A stretch of 64,000 nucleotides of DNA, from NCBI GenBank assembly GCA_022393335.1, contig JAJEKB010001329.1, positions 1 through 64,000 on the forward strand, read 5' to 3'. The translations under genes and the position numbers were made by a program. Position 1 is the first letter of the stretch. Each line of letters starts with the position of its first letter. The notes beneath the pieces are model-generated. The model saw nothing but the letters and a program-made list of their open reading frames with translations, had not been told where the DNA came from and did not search any database. The stretch is from Macrotrachela quadricornifera (taxonomy: Eukaryota > Rotifera > Eurotatoria > Philodinida > Philodinidae). Of the stretch, positions 39,291 through 49,139 are shown piece by piece.

Positions 39291-40689
39291 TTTTGTAGAG
39301 TAAACTGTTTTTTACAAAGCTACTATGTCATATATCGTCATAATATAGCCATCTTAAGATATGCTAATCAACTTTTTATGTTTATTTATCAGAATAAATT
39401 GCATTTCAAACTTGTTTAGCATTTTGACTATAATATCGTTATTGAGAAATGACGTTCAAAACGTTTTCTAACCAAAATGATCAATAGAAAAAACTCTACA
39501 GAAGAGCTAACACGAAGGGGAATTTTTTTGAAAATTTTGGACTTTTTCAGTTGACTTCTCATCAAAAATACTGACAGAAAACTCCTTGTTAGAAAGTTGT
39601 AGTTTTTAAATTAATCTGTTTCATTGTTGGTAATAAACTAACGAATCTCAATCGAACCAATTGAAATAGGCCAGATCGTAGAGAATTGAAGGACGCATCT
39701 TTTAAGAAAAAGTTTGTCTTATAAACAATGAGAAATAAGTGAAATATTGGCAAAATACAGAGACCACCATTTATTCTACCCCACCCGTTACATAATCGTT
39801 TCCCGAATTTTCTTAGTACTATACAAAATGTGATCAATAAATAAAAAAATAATTGCGAAAAAACAAAATTATCATACATTGCTATGTAGTTACGTTTTCT
39901 TTTAGATTTAATATTGATGTAAATATCGAAATTGATATTAAAATTCAGTTGCCTTTAAAAGTCAACTAGTTCACTTTAAAATTTTATTGTCAACTAGTCG
40001 ACATTAAAATTAAAGAGTCAACTGGATCGAACTAGTTTAGTTTAAGATTTTATTGTTAGCTAGATGATAATAAAATTGCAGAGAGAACTAGGATAGTACT
40101 TGTTAATTTTGAAATTTAAAAATCAACTAGTTCACTCTTAAACTTAGATATTTAAAGTTGTAATATACAAAAAAGTAGCACTTTTATGGGATAGCTGACT
40201 AACAACATTACGATATTCATTAATTGTTTTAAATAGATTTTCATGAATAACAATACGTAATTATTTCATTGTCACAGCAAATGATTCGCTGATCTCTAAA
40301 TATAGCAGCATTGATGCATCCGTTTGCTCAAAAGCTAAATATTGAACCATATGTCTTTTTATTCAAACGTACTTGTCATACTTTGTTCAACGTTTGAGTT
40401 GTTATCAGATACTTTGATTGTTGGTTTCATGGTTAATACACTTAGATGGACATCTAAGTTGGAATATAATATTTCCTTCATAATTATTAAATGGTATGAT
40501 AGTATATAAGCTATCACGAAATTTTTGTCCAATCTTCATTAATAACCTTCCAGAAGTTGCATAGATGTCCATGGCAGCTATACGATATGATGAGAGCGGT
40601 AAAGTAGCTTCATTCTTGTTTTACACTCATCACAGTGCAGGAGATTTTCAAAAAATGCCAATGTAACAGTAACACGTTTGTTTTGAGAT

Positions 40690-41037
40690 GCGGCAGTAGC
40701 ACAGTCTCTGCCACAATGGACATCCCCGACTAAAGTCCGGTGGGACTGGATTTTTTCCTCCCGATTCCGATCGTGTCTCACTTGACAGAAACTCATCCCG
40801 GTCCAGCCAAAATATTTTTTCGAGATTTTCGATGCCGTTACCATTTTCTGTGAACACAATTCATCCAGACTTAAAACCGACTAAAGTATTTCCTCGGGAT
40901 TCTGTAGCCCCGATCGCGTTTTTAACAAGAATACCCGTCCCGATCCCGTCTCATCGGGAAAAAAGTCGGGATTTTTGATCCCACTCCTGGCGGGATAGGA
41001 ATCGCGACAGTTCCACCGGATCCTATCCCTGACTAAT
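40690..41037. repeat. GC-rich segment with CCCGATCCCG-type short repeats
   Basis: Strikingly GC-rich against the surrounding AT-rich DNA. It contains repeated CCCGATTCCG, CCCGTCCCGATCCCG and CGGGATAGG motifs in both orientations. It sits in the centre of the 39930-41910 foldback. Motifs of this kind occur at the ends or interior of some hAT-type MITEs, but no clean ends were found. Frames across it (40578-40859 minus) are not coding. Confidence 0.5.
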
Positions 41038-41224
41038 TGCAACTAGTTATTACCGATTATTACATTATAACTGCAATTACCTACATTTAAAAGTGAACTA
41101 ATTGATTTTAAAATTTAAAAGTTAACAAATACTATCCTAGTTCTCTCTGTAATTTTATTATCATCTAGCTAACACTAAAATCTTAAACTAAACTAGTTCG
41201 ATCCAGTTGACTCTTTAATTTTAA

Positions 41225-41829
41225 CACATTCACCACGATTTAATTTTCTTTGAAAATAGCTTTCATAGATGCATTTTCGTGTGCATTCACCTCTTGATAA
41301 ACGTACTTATTGGTCTTTTTAGTTTATGCTACAACTTCTGTTGCTTTTTTTATTTACAATATTACATTGGCGATCCGTTTTCATGCCAAACAGAATAGCT
41401 ACTCAAATTTATTTTTCTCTCTTATCTACTGCGCAGAACAAACGAGATAAACGAAATACAGTTTCAATTCTGTTTCTTTTGTATTCTTTTTGCAGCGTTA
41501 TCTTTGATTCTTCTCTCTTGAGATTATAAAAACAAATGAAACTTCATATTATAGTGTAAATCACTTGTATTAATAATCAAGAGAAGCAAGTGTGACAGCA
41601 GTGAAGAGAGTGAAAACTTTCTATTCTGATTGTGGTAAATATTTTTGTCTTAATTGTTTCAATGAAAAGTATTACGCAATGTAATAAAGGATTCGAATAC
41701 TGAATAAAACGAAGTGAATGAGGGAATATATAGCATCCACTACATAGGAGAAAAAGAAACTGTTTTCTTGCTATTTTTTTTAAAAAAATATGCCGTGAAC
41801 CATCGGTGGCTCACATAGTAGTGAATGTA
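41225..41829. mobile_element. TTAA-flanked element inserted in the right arm of the foldback
   Basis: Flanked by TTAA at 41221-41224 and 41830-41833. Ends are inverted: ACACATTCACCACG-type on the left (CACATTCACCAC) and TACATTCACTAC read from the right. The opposite foldback arm (about 39990-40020) preserves the unoccupied site, in which TTAATTTTAATGTCGAC reads through a single TTAA. This is direct evidence of insertion with a TTAA duplication, as piggyBac elements do. 605 bp; the internal frame at 41326-41529 shows no transposase features. Confidence 0.82.
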
Positions 41830-42061
41830 TTAATATCGACTAGTTGACAATAACATTTTAAAGTGAACTAGTCGTCTTTTAAAAGCAACTGAATTTTAAT
41901 GTCAACTGTGACGTTTACAAAAGATCAAAAGAATATATTTAAAAAATGTTCTGCTATCTATCAATATAGATTTATTTTCTTAATACAAAATGATTTTCAT
42001 TATTAAGAGTGAAAAAAATTTTTCTTATACCCATGAAAAAAATTTTGCAAAAAAACGCGAA

Positions 42062-42265
42062 AAAACGCGTTCTTAGAAACATTGATTTTCGCCGGTTTTT
42101 TTCGGATCGCAGGAGTCAGATCATTAATGCACCTTTCAAACACTGTCAAAAAACGTGGTTTTCAAGAACGCGTTTTTTAGCGGTATTTCAAAGGTACATT
42201 AATGATCTGACTCCTGCGAATCGAAAAAAACGGCAAAAACTACGGTTTCTAAGAACGCGGTTCTT
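42062..42265. repeat. Palindromic repeat
   Basis: CAGGAGTCAGATCATTAATG near 42110-42130 pairs with CATTAATGATCTGACTCCTG near 42197-42216. AACGCGTTCTTAGAAAC pairs with GTTTCTAAGAACGCGGTT. The shape is that of a small MITE; no ends or target duplication were defined. Confidence 0.6.
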
Positions 42266-42388
42266 CGCAATTTTCTTTACTGTACTGACGATCTGACACC
42301 TATAATCAAACAAAATTGGCTAAAACAGAGGTTTAATAGATCGAATTTTGTAGCAGTTTTTATGAGATTTCTTTTTCCGAGAATTTTT

Positions 42389-42530
42389 AGTTCTTTTCAT
42401 TTTCATGGTGTTTTCAAGATAAATCAAAGATATACTATTGTTTTACGAGTAACACTTGCGCGGTACTGTAACTCTTAAAACAATCATGTCTTTCATTTAT
42501 TTTGAAAACACTGAGAAAATGAAAAGAACT
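42389..42530. repeat. Imperfect hairpin
   Basis: AGTTCTTTTCATTTTC (42389-42404) pairs with its complement ending at 42530, and GTGTTTTCAAGATAAAT pairs with ATTTATTTTGAAAACAC. Perhaps a MITE remnant. Confidence 0.55.
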
Positions 42531-42579
42531 GGAATCGTCGACTAGATTGAATTGTAAATCTATTTTAATCAATACTTAC

Positions 42580-42730
42580 TGCTGGATCTATAGTTAGTAA
42601 TAGTCTAAAAACAAAATAAAAGTATTTATTTAAATTATTACTTACTGCAGTTTGATTTTGATATTGCTCTAAAATAATAAAAAAATTATGTATTTAAACA
42701 CTTACTGTTCATTACGTTGTTGATATTGAT
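42580..42730 (-). other. Three microexon-like units with canonical splice sites
   Basis: On the minus strand three tiny blocks, 42706-42730 (25 nt), 42646-42668 (23 nt) and 42580-42604 (25 nt), are each preceded by TTTTAG or TTTTTAG and followed by GTAAGT. The spacing is about 60 nt, with AT-rich spacers of 37 and 41 nt. The blocks themselves share CAATATCAA-like sequence. They could be microexons of an unrecognised gene, or a diverged tandem repeat that happens to carry splice-like borders. No larger flanking coding exon was identified. Confidence 0.3.
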
Positions 42731-44075
42731 CTAAAATAAAACGTGGTACAAAAAGTTGCAGTTAACGGCGGTTATTCAGATGATATCGCGTTAACTGCAA
42801 TTTTCTTCCAAAATTATTTTCGTTATCACGAAAAAAAGTCATCTTCTTCCATTCGTGTCATAGACATCTCAATTTAGCCGATTGGCTCAGCGCGAAAATG
42901 TATATAGATGATATATGTCAACTATTCTGTTTCCTTTCTTTCTGTTATCGATTGCCGATGACACCAACATAAAATACATCGAGTGAGGCATAATAACTTA
43001 AACATTATGCTGGTGACATCAAGCAGATAGCTGCTGATTTAGAAAAGAAAACAAAGAAATGCAGACGTAACACTGATTTATTCACACCATAAGCCCAAAA
43101 TAACAGATGTGCTTAGATCCTCGGTTATTATTGAGTACACCGCGGTGCGTGAAACCGATCACAATCGCGATTTTCTTCAAAATCTTTTTTCATGGGTATT
43201 TTCTACTAGATATAAACGAAATGAATTTCTTTTTATATGGAATACATTTAATAACAAATTATATTGTAACAACCGAAAATAAGATTAATACGACCGCTAT
43301 AATAATAACAATTGTTATTATACAGACGTCTGAAATGAAAAAAAACTATTTATCTTTTCCGTCTAAAGAAATAAAAAAAAATCATATACGTCCGCTTAGT
43401 TTCTTTTTCTCGTTAGCTTTAAAGAAAGTTACGAACACTATATAAACTCATTCTATTTTTCATTTGTTTCATCTATCAACAACAATTAAGGTAAGATATA
43501 AAAGAAATATTTAAATTAACTTTTGAGCAATGAGAAATAGGGCATCGAAAAATGAATAATTTTTATCTATATTCAATGATTGATTCTGTTCCACAATCAT
43601 TGAATATAAATAAAAATTATTCATTTAATCATACGGATGAGTTTTGTAGTCTTTTATTACCTATTTATTTATCAAGATAACAAATTATTCTTTTGTTGGA
43701 AAAGAAAAGAATAATTTATTATCTTGATAAATTTCTTTTTCTTTTTTATACTGATCTATCTTAATAATGAGCTTGTTAGGTGGCTATTATCTTTTAACCT
43801 AACACAGAGAAATTTCTGTCTTATTGAAACATGGTACTTGTCGTGAAGGTCTTTTTCATACAATATATGTTATTTAACATGTATCGTATTACCTTAACGA
43901 TGGACACTGTTCCATTCATGTTCTCAATAAGAACAGAATTTCTCTGTACGCACGCGCATATTCAATATAAAAATACATTTACTTTTTTATCATTTTATTT
44001 TCTTGTTCTTAAAAAAACACATACATTATTTCATTACAATTTCTTTTTTACTTCATCAAGGTTTTTTCTATACAC
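42731..44075. other. Intergenic with a series of hairpins downstream of the ART/TPR gene
   Basis: A perfect 12-bp inverted repeat TTGCAGTTAACG / CGTTAACTGCAA lies at 42756-42767 and 42789-42800. Longer hairpins follow at 43547-43627 (AATAATTTTTATCTATATTC against its complement), 43658-43735 (TTATCAAGATAACAAATTAT against its complement) and 43803-43950 (ACAGAGAAATTTCTGTC against its complement). No gene seen; open frames at 43107-43445 and 43831-44079 are featureless. Confidence 0.5.
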
Positions 44076-46163
44076 TTAAAGATGAGGATGATTTGATGGT
44101 AATGAAAGTTCTCCAATATTCACTGCACGTTTATTATACGAATGTGCTTTCGAGTATTCACCCATTTCGTCATACACACTACCGATGTTGTTGTAGGAGA
44201 TAGCCAAATCAGGATGATTTGCAGGAAGTGATTGTTTTCGAATTTCAAGGGCTTTTTCATAATACGAAAGTGCTTTCGAGTATTCANNNNNNNNNNCAAG
44301 GGCTTTTTCATAATACGAAAGTGCTTTCGAGTATTCACCCATGCTGTTATATACATTACCGATGTTACCGTAAGACATAGCCAAACTAGGATGATTTGCA
44401 GGAATTGATTGTTGTCGAATTTCAAGGGCTTTTTCATGAGACGAAAGTGCTTTCGAGTATTCACCTATTTTTGAATACACCGAACCGATGTTATTATAGG
44501 TCGAAGCCAAATCAGGATGATTTGCAGGAAGTGATTGTTGTCGAATTTCAAGGGCTTTTTCATAATACGAAAGTGCGTTCGAGTATTCACCCATGCAGTC
44601 ATACACCGCACCAATGTAGTTATAGAGCTGACCCAAATCAGAATGATTTGAAGGAAGAATTTTGTTATAGATTTTAAGTGATCTTTCGTAGAAAGCAATT
44701 GCTTCTTGATATTCTCCTTGCATATATTTTATCCATACAAGTTCCTTATCAATATTTCCTTTTTCTCTTTCATCAGTTGTTTGTTCAAGAAGAAGTTCAT
44801 AAACTTCTTGAGCCTTTTTGGGTTGACCTATTTTAACTAGTAATTCACCCAATTGAGCCCATCCTGTTGATCCTTTAGTTTCTTCTCGTATACGATCAGT
44901 AAGTATACGACGATCTTCATCATCATCACTGGTAAGAGACAAGTCCACTTGAAAAAGACGAGAATTACCATCCAGTTGCTTAATATCAGCAATACGAAAT
45001 ACTGTATGCATGGAGAAGAGAACTTCATCTTCATCTGGATAATAGCTAATACCTTTGATGGAAGCGAAAGGAGTTGCCGGTATCGAAGGATTGATAGTCA
45101 TAACGAAAAGGATACCCACCATGTCGGAATTAGAAAGAGCATTGTGAGCGAAAGGTAGAGAAATCTTACGATGTTTGCTAGTGGATAAAAAATTATTAAA
45201 GGACATTAAACCACCTTTGTTGTTCTTCAATTGATCAAAATCTGTTTTAGATAAAGCTTGGCCACGATATACATTGAAAGTTGTATCATTATGATGACCA
45301 AATTCTGCTTTATGTAATTGATCGATCTGTCGATGTAAATCATTGATGAAAAATCCCATTTTAATCATAATATCTCCATCCATGGCTCGAAGACCACGAT
45401 TAAGCATTGGATATAGAAATGATTCATATGTGTACCACCAAATAGGAGTTTTAGTACGATAAGTTTGTTCCAATTGTTTAACATTGATCAATTCTTGTTC
45501 GTTGTCAACGAAAGCATCTTTACAGTAACTGATAAATTCTTTAAAATGTTTTTTTTCAAAATTGATGGATAATAAGATTTCTTTGAAGATTTGTGTATAC
45601 ATAAAAGTTGGATCTAATTGATCCAACTTTGTATTCGATGCATTACCACTTGTGTTCATAATGCTAATGGAAATTGAATTTTGTTCACATTGTTGAGCTG
45701 CTTCTTTAAGAGCAGCACAAATTGGGGTTATTTCAGTGAATACACCCCGAATTTTTGACCATTGTTTAGCCCATTGTTCGTGGTATTTTTTATTGCCACA
45801 AAAGATAAAAATTGAATCTACTTGGGACATATTGTGAATGCGAGGCACAATATGTTCACCAAGTGCACCAGATATAATCATACATACCTTTTCCTTGTTA
45901 TTAGTTTCCAGAAATTGTATACATTCTTGTCCATCAGTAAACGTATTGATGCTATTTACTACGCGGCGTAATTGTGCTATGGTGTTTTGACAATCAGCGT
46001 TATGTTCTTCATCAATATTCTTATCTAACCAAATGAGAAGAACATTTTGTACCATTTTGATGTTAATTCTGCGACGTTCAGTTGCATCTCTTGGTACAGT
46101 TGATACTTGTTCTGTTTCTTTTACATTACTAGTTTTGTAAGTAGTCGTTTTTTGCTTGTTCAT
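44076..46163 (-). CDS. ADP-ribosyltransferase with kinesin-light-chain-type TPR repeats
   Basis: A single uninterrupted exon, nominally 695 codons, with a 10-N gap inside. The N-terminal domain (about 38-180, with LLIWLDKNIDEEHNADCQN and KYHEQWAKQWSKIRG) is also present in the 29447 paralogue; I do not know its function. An ART fold follows with the R-S-E triad: R300 in VYRGQ, S327-T-S in NFLSTS and E378-x-E380 in EDEVLF. This pattern belongs to arginine-type mono-ADP-ribosyltransferases, which transfer ADP-ribose from NAD to protein. From about 430 onward come TPR units with a 42-residue period (YEKALEIRQQSLPANHPDLA), a protein-binding array. No signal peptide or membrane segment is seen, so it is presumably cytosolic. 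The upstream flank is repeated at 1-200. Target and role unknown. Confidence 0.82.
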   Translation of the reverse strand: MNKQKTTTYKTSNVKETEQVSTVPRDATERRRINIKMVQNVLLIWLDKNIDEEHNADCQNTIAQLRRVVNSINTFTDGQECIQFLETNNKEKVCMIISGALGEHIVPRIHNMSQVDSIFIFCGNKKYHEQWAKQWSKIRGVFTEITPICAALKEAAQQCEQNSISISIMNTSGNASNTKLDQLDPTFMYTQIFKEILLSINFEKKHFKEFISYCKDAFVDNEQELINVKQLEQTYRTKTPIWWYTYESFLYPMLNRGLRAMDGDIMIKMGFFINDLHRQIDQLHKAEFGHHNDTTFNVYRGQALSKTDFDQLKNNKGGLMSFNNFLSTSKHRKISLPFAHNALSNSDMVGILFVMTINPSIPATPFASIKGISYYPDEDEVLFSMHTVFRIADIKQLDGNSRLFQVDLSLTSDDDEDRRILTDRIREETKGSTGWAQLGELLVKIGQPKKAQEVYELLLEQTTDEREKGNIDKELVWIKYMQGEYQEAIAFYERSLKIYNKILPSNHSDLGQLYNYIGAVYDCMGEYSNALSYYEKALEIRQQSLPANHPDLASTYNNIGSVYSKIGEYSKALSSHEKALEIRQQSIPANHPSLAMSYGNIGNVYNSMGEYSKALSYYEKALXXXXEYSKALSYYEKALEIRKQSLPANHPDLAISYNNIGSVYDEMGEYSKAHSYNKRAVNIGELSLPSNHPHL
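44287..44296. other. Assembly gap of 10 N inside the TPR array
   Basis: Ten Ns interrupt two nearly identical 126-bp TPR-coding repeats; the sequence on both sides reads GAAAGTGCTTTCGAGTATTC. The gap length is nominal, so the number of TPR units and the C-terminal frame are uncertain. Confidence 0.98.
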
Positions 46164-46345
46164 AATTTTAATGTGTGAATATTTTTAAATTTGAAATAAT
46201 TGAAAAATATACTAGTGAAAGTATGATCTAAAATGTGATCTTTTAAAGGGTACTTACTTCCTTTCTAGATTTTCTTTTCTTTCTTTCTTTCTATCTCTTT
46301 TTTCGAATTATGTTTATTTTTTGTTTTATTATTGTAGGGTGTCAG
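46164..46345 (-). promoter_or_regulatory. Upstream flank of the ART/TPR gene, shared with bases 1-200
   Basis: Directly upstream of the minus-strand start at 46163. It is conserved with 1-200 despite lying outside coding sequence, either through a recent duplication including flanks or because it contains the promoter/5' UTR. It carries a TTTC-type pyrimidine-rich run on the plus strand (about 46264-46302). Confidence 0.45.
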
Positions 46346-48160
46346 AGATCCTTTTTGCTTCCTTCTTTTGATTCGTTTCCATTTCGAATGATAAGAGAGA
46401 AATAACCAAAGAATGTAACAAAGACAAAGAAAATGAGATAGGACAAGAAGACGAGAACACGAGAGATGAATAGAATGAATTCAGACAACAACAGCTGAAA
46501 TGATGTGAACAACATACCTGTAAGATACCTATCTACCAAGCCAAAAATATATGTCCACATACATTCAATGATATGAGTAAAAGAAGCAGAAATAAAATTG
46601 AAAGAGGACAAAAAAGATTAGAGAAGAACAAAAAAACGAAAACACATTCACCGAAAAAAATGAGATAAAAGAATAGCGTATATGGTTAAAAATAAGACAA
46701 ACATGAGTGTAATCACATGATAAAAAGAAAAAAAACAGAAGAAAAATGTTAATTGAGGAATCTTGAGGGTGAAGGTGAGGGTGGGTGAAAGTCTTGTGTA
46801 ATGTCAATAATCATGCCAGAACTTTTGTAGTTTTGCAAATCTTTTCGAATTTTCTGTTATCTTTCGAACTTTGATCTTTTACAGTCTTTGAAATCTTTCA
46901 AAGTCCCACGATATTTCATAAAATCGCAAGAAGTTTAGGAAAATCTTAGGAAGACCTTGGAACAATCTTGAAGTTTTCGAGAAATTTTAAAAGTCATGAA
47001 GTCTACGGTCATCTCCTCGACAGAATACAAAATAAAAATTTAATATCTATGCCATAGTATTAGAAAAAGAAGAGAATGAGTTTTTGAGTTTGATTTAATA
47101 AGACCGAAGATCTCATATGCACAGTCAGTCATATGTAAAGATCATTATCTCTAACAGAATGGATAAAAGATCAAGAATTGATGTTCCTAATAGAACTATC
47201 AAAAAAAGGTATTTTATATTTTTTTCTTCTTCTGATACGAAGGAAAGAATATTTCAGGATTGACTACAAAAAGATGCTATTACTCTAAATTTTAATTCAT
47301 GTGCGTCAAAATTATTTAACAACCACACATCTGCACAAATATACATCCATATGTTACAGGATAGTACAAGTTGATCAACTTTAGTAAGATACTCATTGAG
47401 ACAATGATTAGAGATTTTTCTTTCATTAATTCGATTCTATGCTTAAGATGGAAATCTACAGATACATAATTTGAAATTTAAACTAGATATTAAAAACTGA
47501 TCCTAATGATAGCATCAATATTTTTTAATGAATAACATTAGAAAAAAAAACTAAATGAACATTGATCTCCTTCTGATAAATTAATTCAATGGACAACAAA
47601 AATAATTCTCAGATAAGAGAAGCATAGACTTCCTAAGTCACTATTTAAGAAAAAACGTTTGAAAAATACTTGATTATTTGTTAAATGATCTACTCTTTCT
47701 ATAAAACCTTACAATAGCCTATGTTTTCATAAACAAACATTATCACTTTTCTATAAATTTCAGAATAATAAACGTTTTTCATGGAAGGGGTAACATAATC
47801 AATCCTTGCTCGTAAAAACAAAAACTTTTTTCCCTTGAGTTTTAAGATACTCAGCCTTTTTTATGTTTATATACTTTTGCTGCCGTAAACCCTTCAGAGA
47901 TTTAGGATATTGTCATAAACCAATGAAGAGTTTATGAAAAGTTGCACATAGGACACGAATTTAATAGTCTACTCTTTCTTTTTTACAGTATAGATTGAAA
48001 TCTTTATTATCTAGTTAAAAAAGAAAGTTTTATTTCGAATCCTTTTAATAATCAATTATTAATAACGAACGTTGAATGATAAATTCTTCTTCTAAATAGC
48101 ACTTTGTAAAGGTCAATTTTGTATACAGCATGAAAATTTTATGCGACTGTTAAGATTTAA
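46346..48160. other. Intergenic, nothing recognised
   Basis: AT-rich and partly low-complexity (AGGGTGAAGGTGAGGGTGGG near 46765). Frames at 46342-46611 and 46565-46807 are hydrophobic by composition only. Confidence 0.4.
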
Positions 48161-48425
48161 AGACATCAACAAATCATTCACTCTACTCATTTTAATTTTC
48201 GTCGCCTTCAATCAAACGAAAACAATGACATTAAGAAATCGCCTGCTAATACACTACTTGAAGCTACAGCTTCTTTATCAGTCTTATTACTACCATTAAT
48301 GTACAATATTTCAAAGTGTAAGGATGAAAATAAGAGAGTTTATGCAATATATAAAATTTTGTCATCATCTAGTTTGTCATTTTTGGAATTACAAACTTTT
48401 AAATTAATGGGTTCTCTTGAAGTAC
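48161..48425 (+). other. Possible orphan exon with canonical donor, unidentified
   Basis: An 88-codon open stretch without a start codon (containing SPANTLLEATASLSVLLLPL) ends at a consensus splice donor AC|GTAAGTAAG at 48426. If unspliced, it stops at 48431-48433. The codon content is more protein-like than nearby sequence. No family recognised and no adjoining exon found; it may be a decayed gene fragment. Confidence 0.22.
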
Positions 48426-48714
48426 GTAAGTAAGATATTATTCTTCATCTTTGATGAAATAATCATCATTTAGACTGAGTATAACATTTTTTTTTCAAAA
48501 ATAGTACAATAGACAATGAATGGCATATTATAATCTATCAATTTTTGTGGGCTAAAATCAAAAACTGAATCTCAAATGTACATATTAATTAAGAATTTTT
48601 AATCTGCCTATTTCGTAGATAATTATTCAATCGAAAACCAAACTCAATACTTAAAAATAATCATCACATTTATAATTAAGAACAGACAAATAATGAGATT
48701 GACTGACAAGGGAA

Positions 48715-48870
48715 CATACCCAAGTGTGTCCCGGGGATTTTAATGGAAATCACGTGGATGTGTTGACCTAAGTATACCTATCTCAGATGTGAAACAATTA
48801 GGTGCTCTTACTACCTCAGTAAAAAATTATAGGCAAAAAACTTTTCATAATATTAACACATGTATTTCGT
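48715..48870. repeat. Dispersed repeat, copy A
   Basis: Direct, diverged copy of 57600-57760. Shared: GTATACCTATCTCAG followed by TGTGAAA, and CAGTAAAAAATTATAGGC. Probably a transposon fragment. Confidence 0.55.
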
Positions 48871-49139
48871 TACACAAGTTTTTTTTCTCATAGACTTTTC
48901 TTCAGATGATTTTTTTTCAAAGATTTCTTACTCGTGATGATTGAAAAGTTACACACCGTTTTATAGGGAGAAAGTACGTCTACATATTAGCTTATGTCGT
49001 TTATTCTTGCGTGGCGCTCACAGAAAAAGATCTACTGACTATTTTAGATATATCCGCAAGTATGACCTTGTTTTCTGAAATCTATTTTAGTGTCCATACG
49101 AACAGAGATAACGCATTACTTCATAAGAGATGACAGATT

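Larger units (their letters stand above)
37936..39788. mobile_element. TA-flanked foldback element with internal GTCCTT arrays
   Basis: The left end is TA then ACGGGTGAGGCAGAATAAAC, and the right end is its inverted counterpart ACGGGTGGGGTAGAATAAAT next to TA. Arms 37936-38150 and about 39580-39788 match closely (CTCTGTATTTTGCCA, TTTTTCTTAAAAGATG, GGTTCGATTGAGATTCGTTA). A further, shifted part of the arms shares GACATAGTA...TTTGTA. Inside are GTCCTT-type arrays on the left (38355-38525) and inverted ones on the right (39203-39290), as in the 0.5-3.5 kb nest. No transposase. Related by its ends to the 1667-2667 element. Confidence 0.75.
39930..41910. mobile_element. Large foldback element with ACTAGT-rich arms
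   Basis: Left arm 39930-40145 pairs with the right arm, which is split into 41080-41224 and 41830-41910. Examples: AAATTCAGTTGCCTTTAAAA against its complement near 41880-41895, CCAGTTGACTCTTTAATTTT (right) against its complement near 40008-40030, and AACTAGGATAGTACTTGTTAA against its complement near 41125. Arms contain a loosely repeated ACTAGT motif. The centre (40150-41080) has no transposase frame. It probably moves by a transposase supplied elsewhere; the superfamily is unclear. Confidence 0.7.

Noticed and set aside
40578..40859. Cysteine-containing small protein
   Set aside because: Overlaps the GC-rich repeat segment and the core of a foldback; no conserved motif.
44120..44698. Small proteins in other frames across the TPR array
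   Set aside because: Periodic shadow frames produced by the 126-bp TPR repeats.
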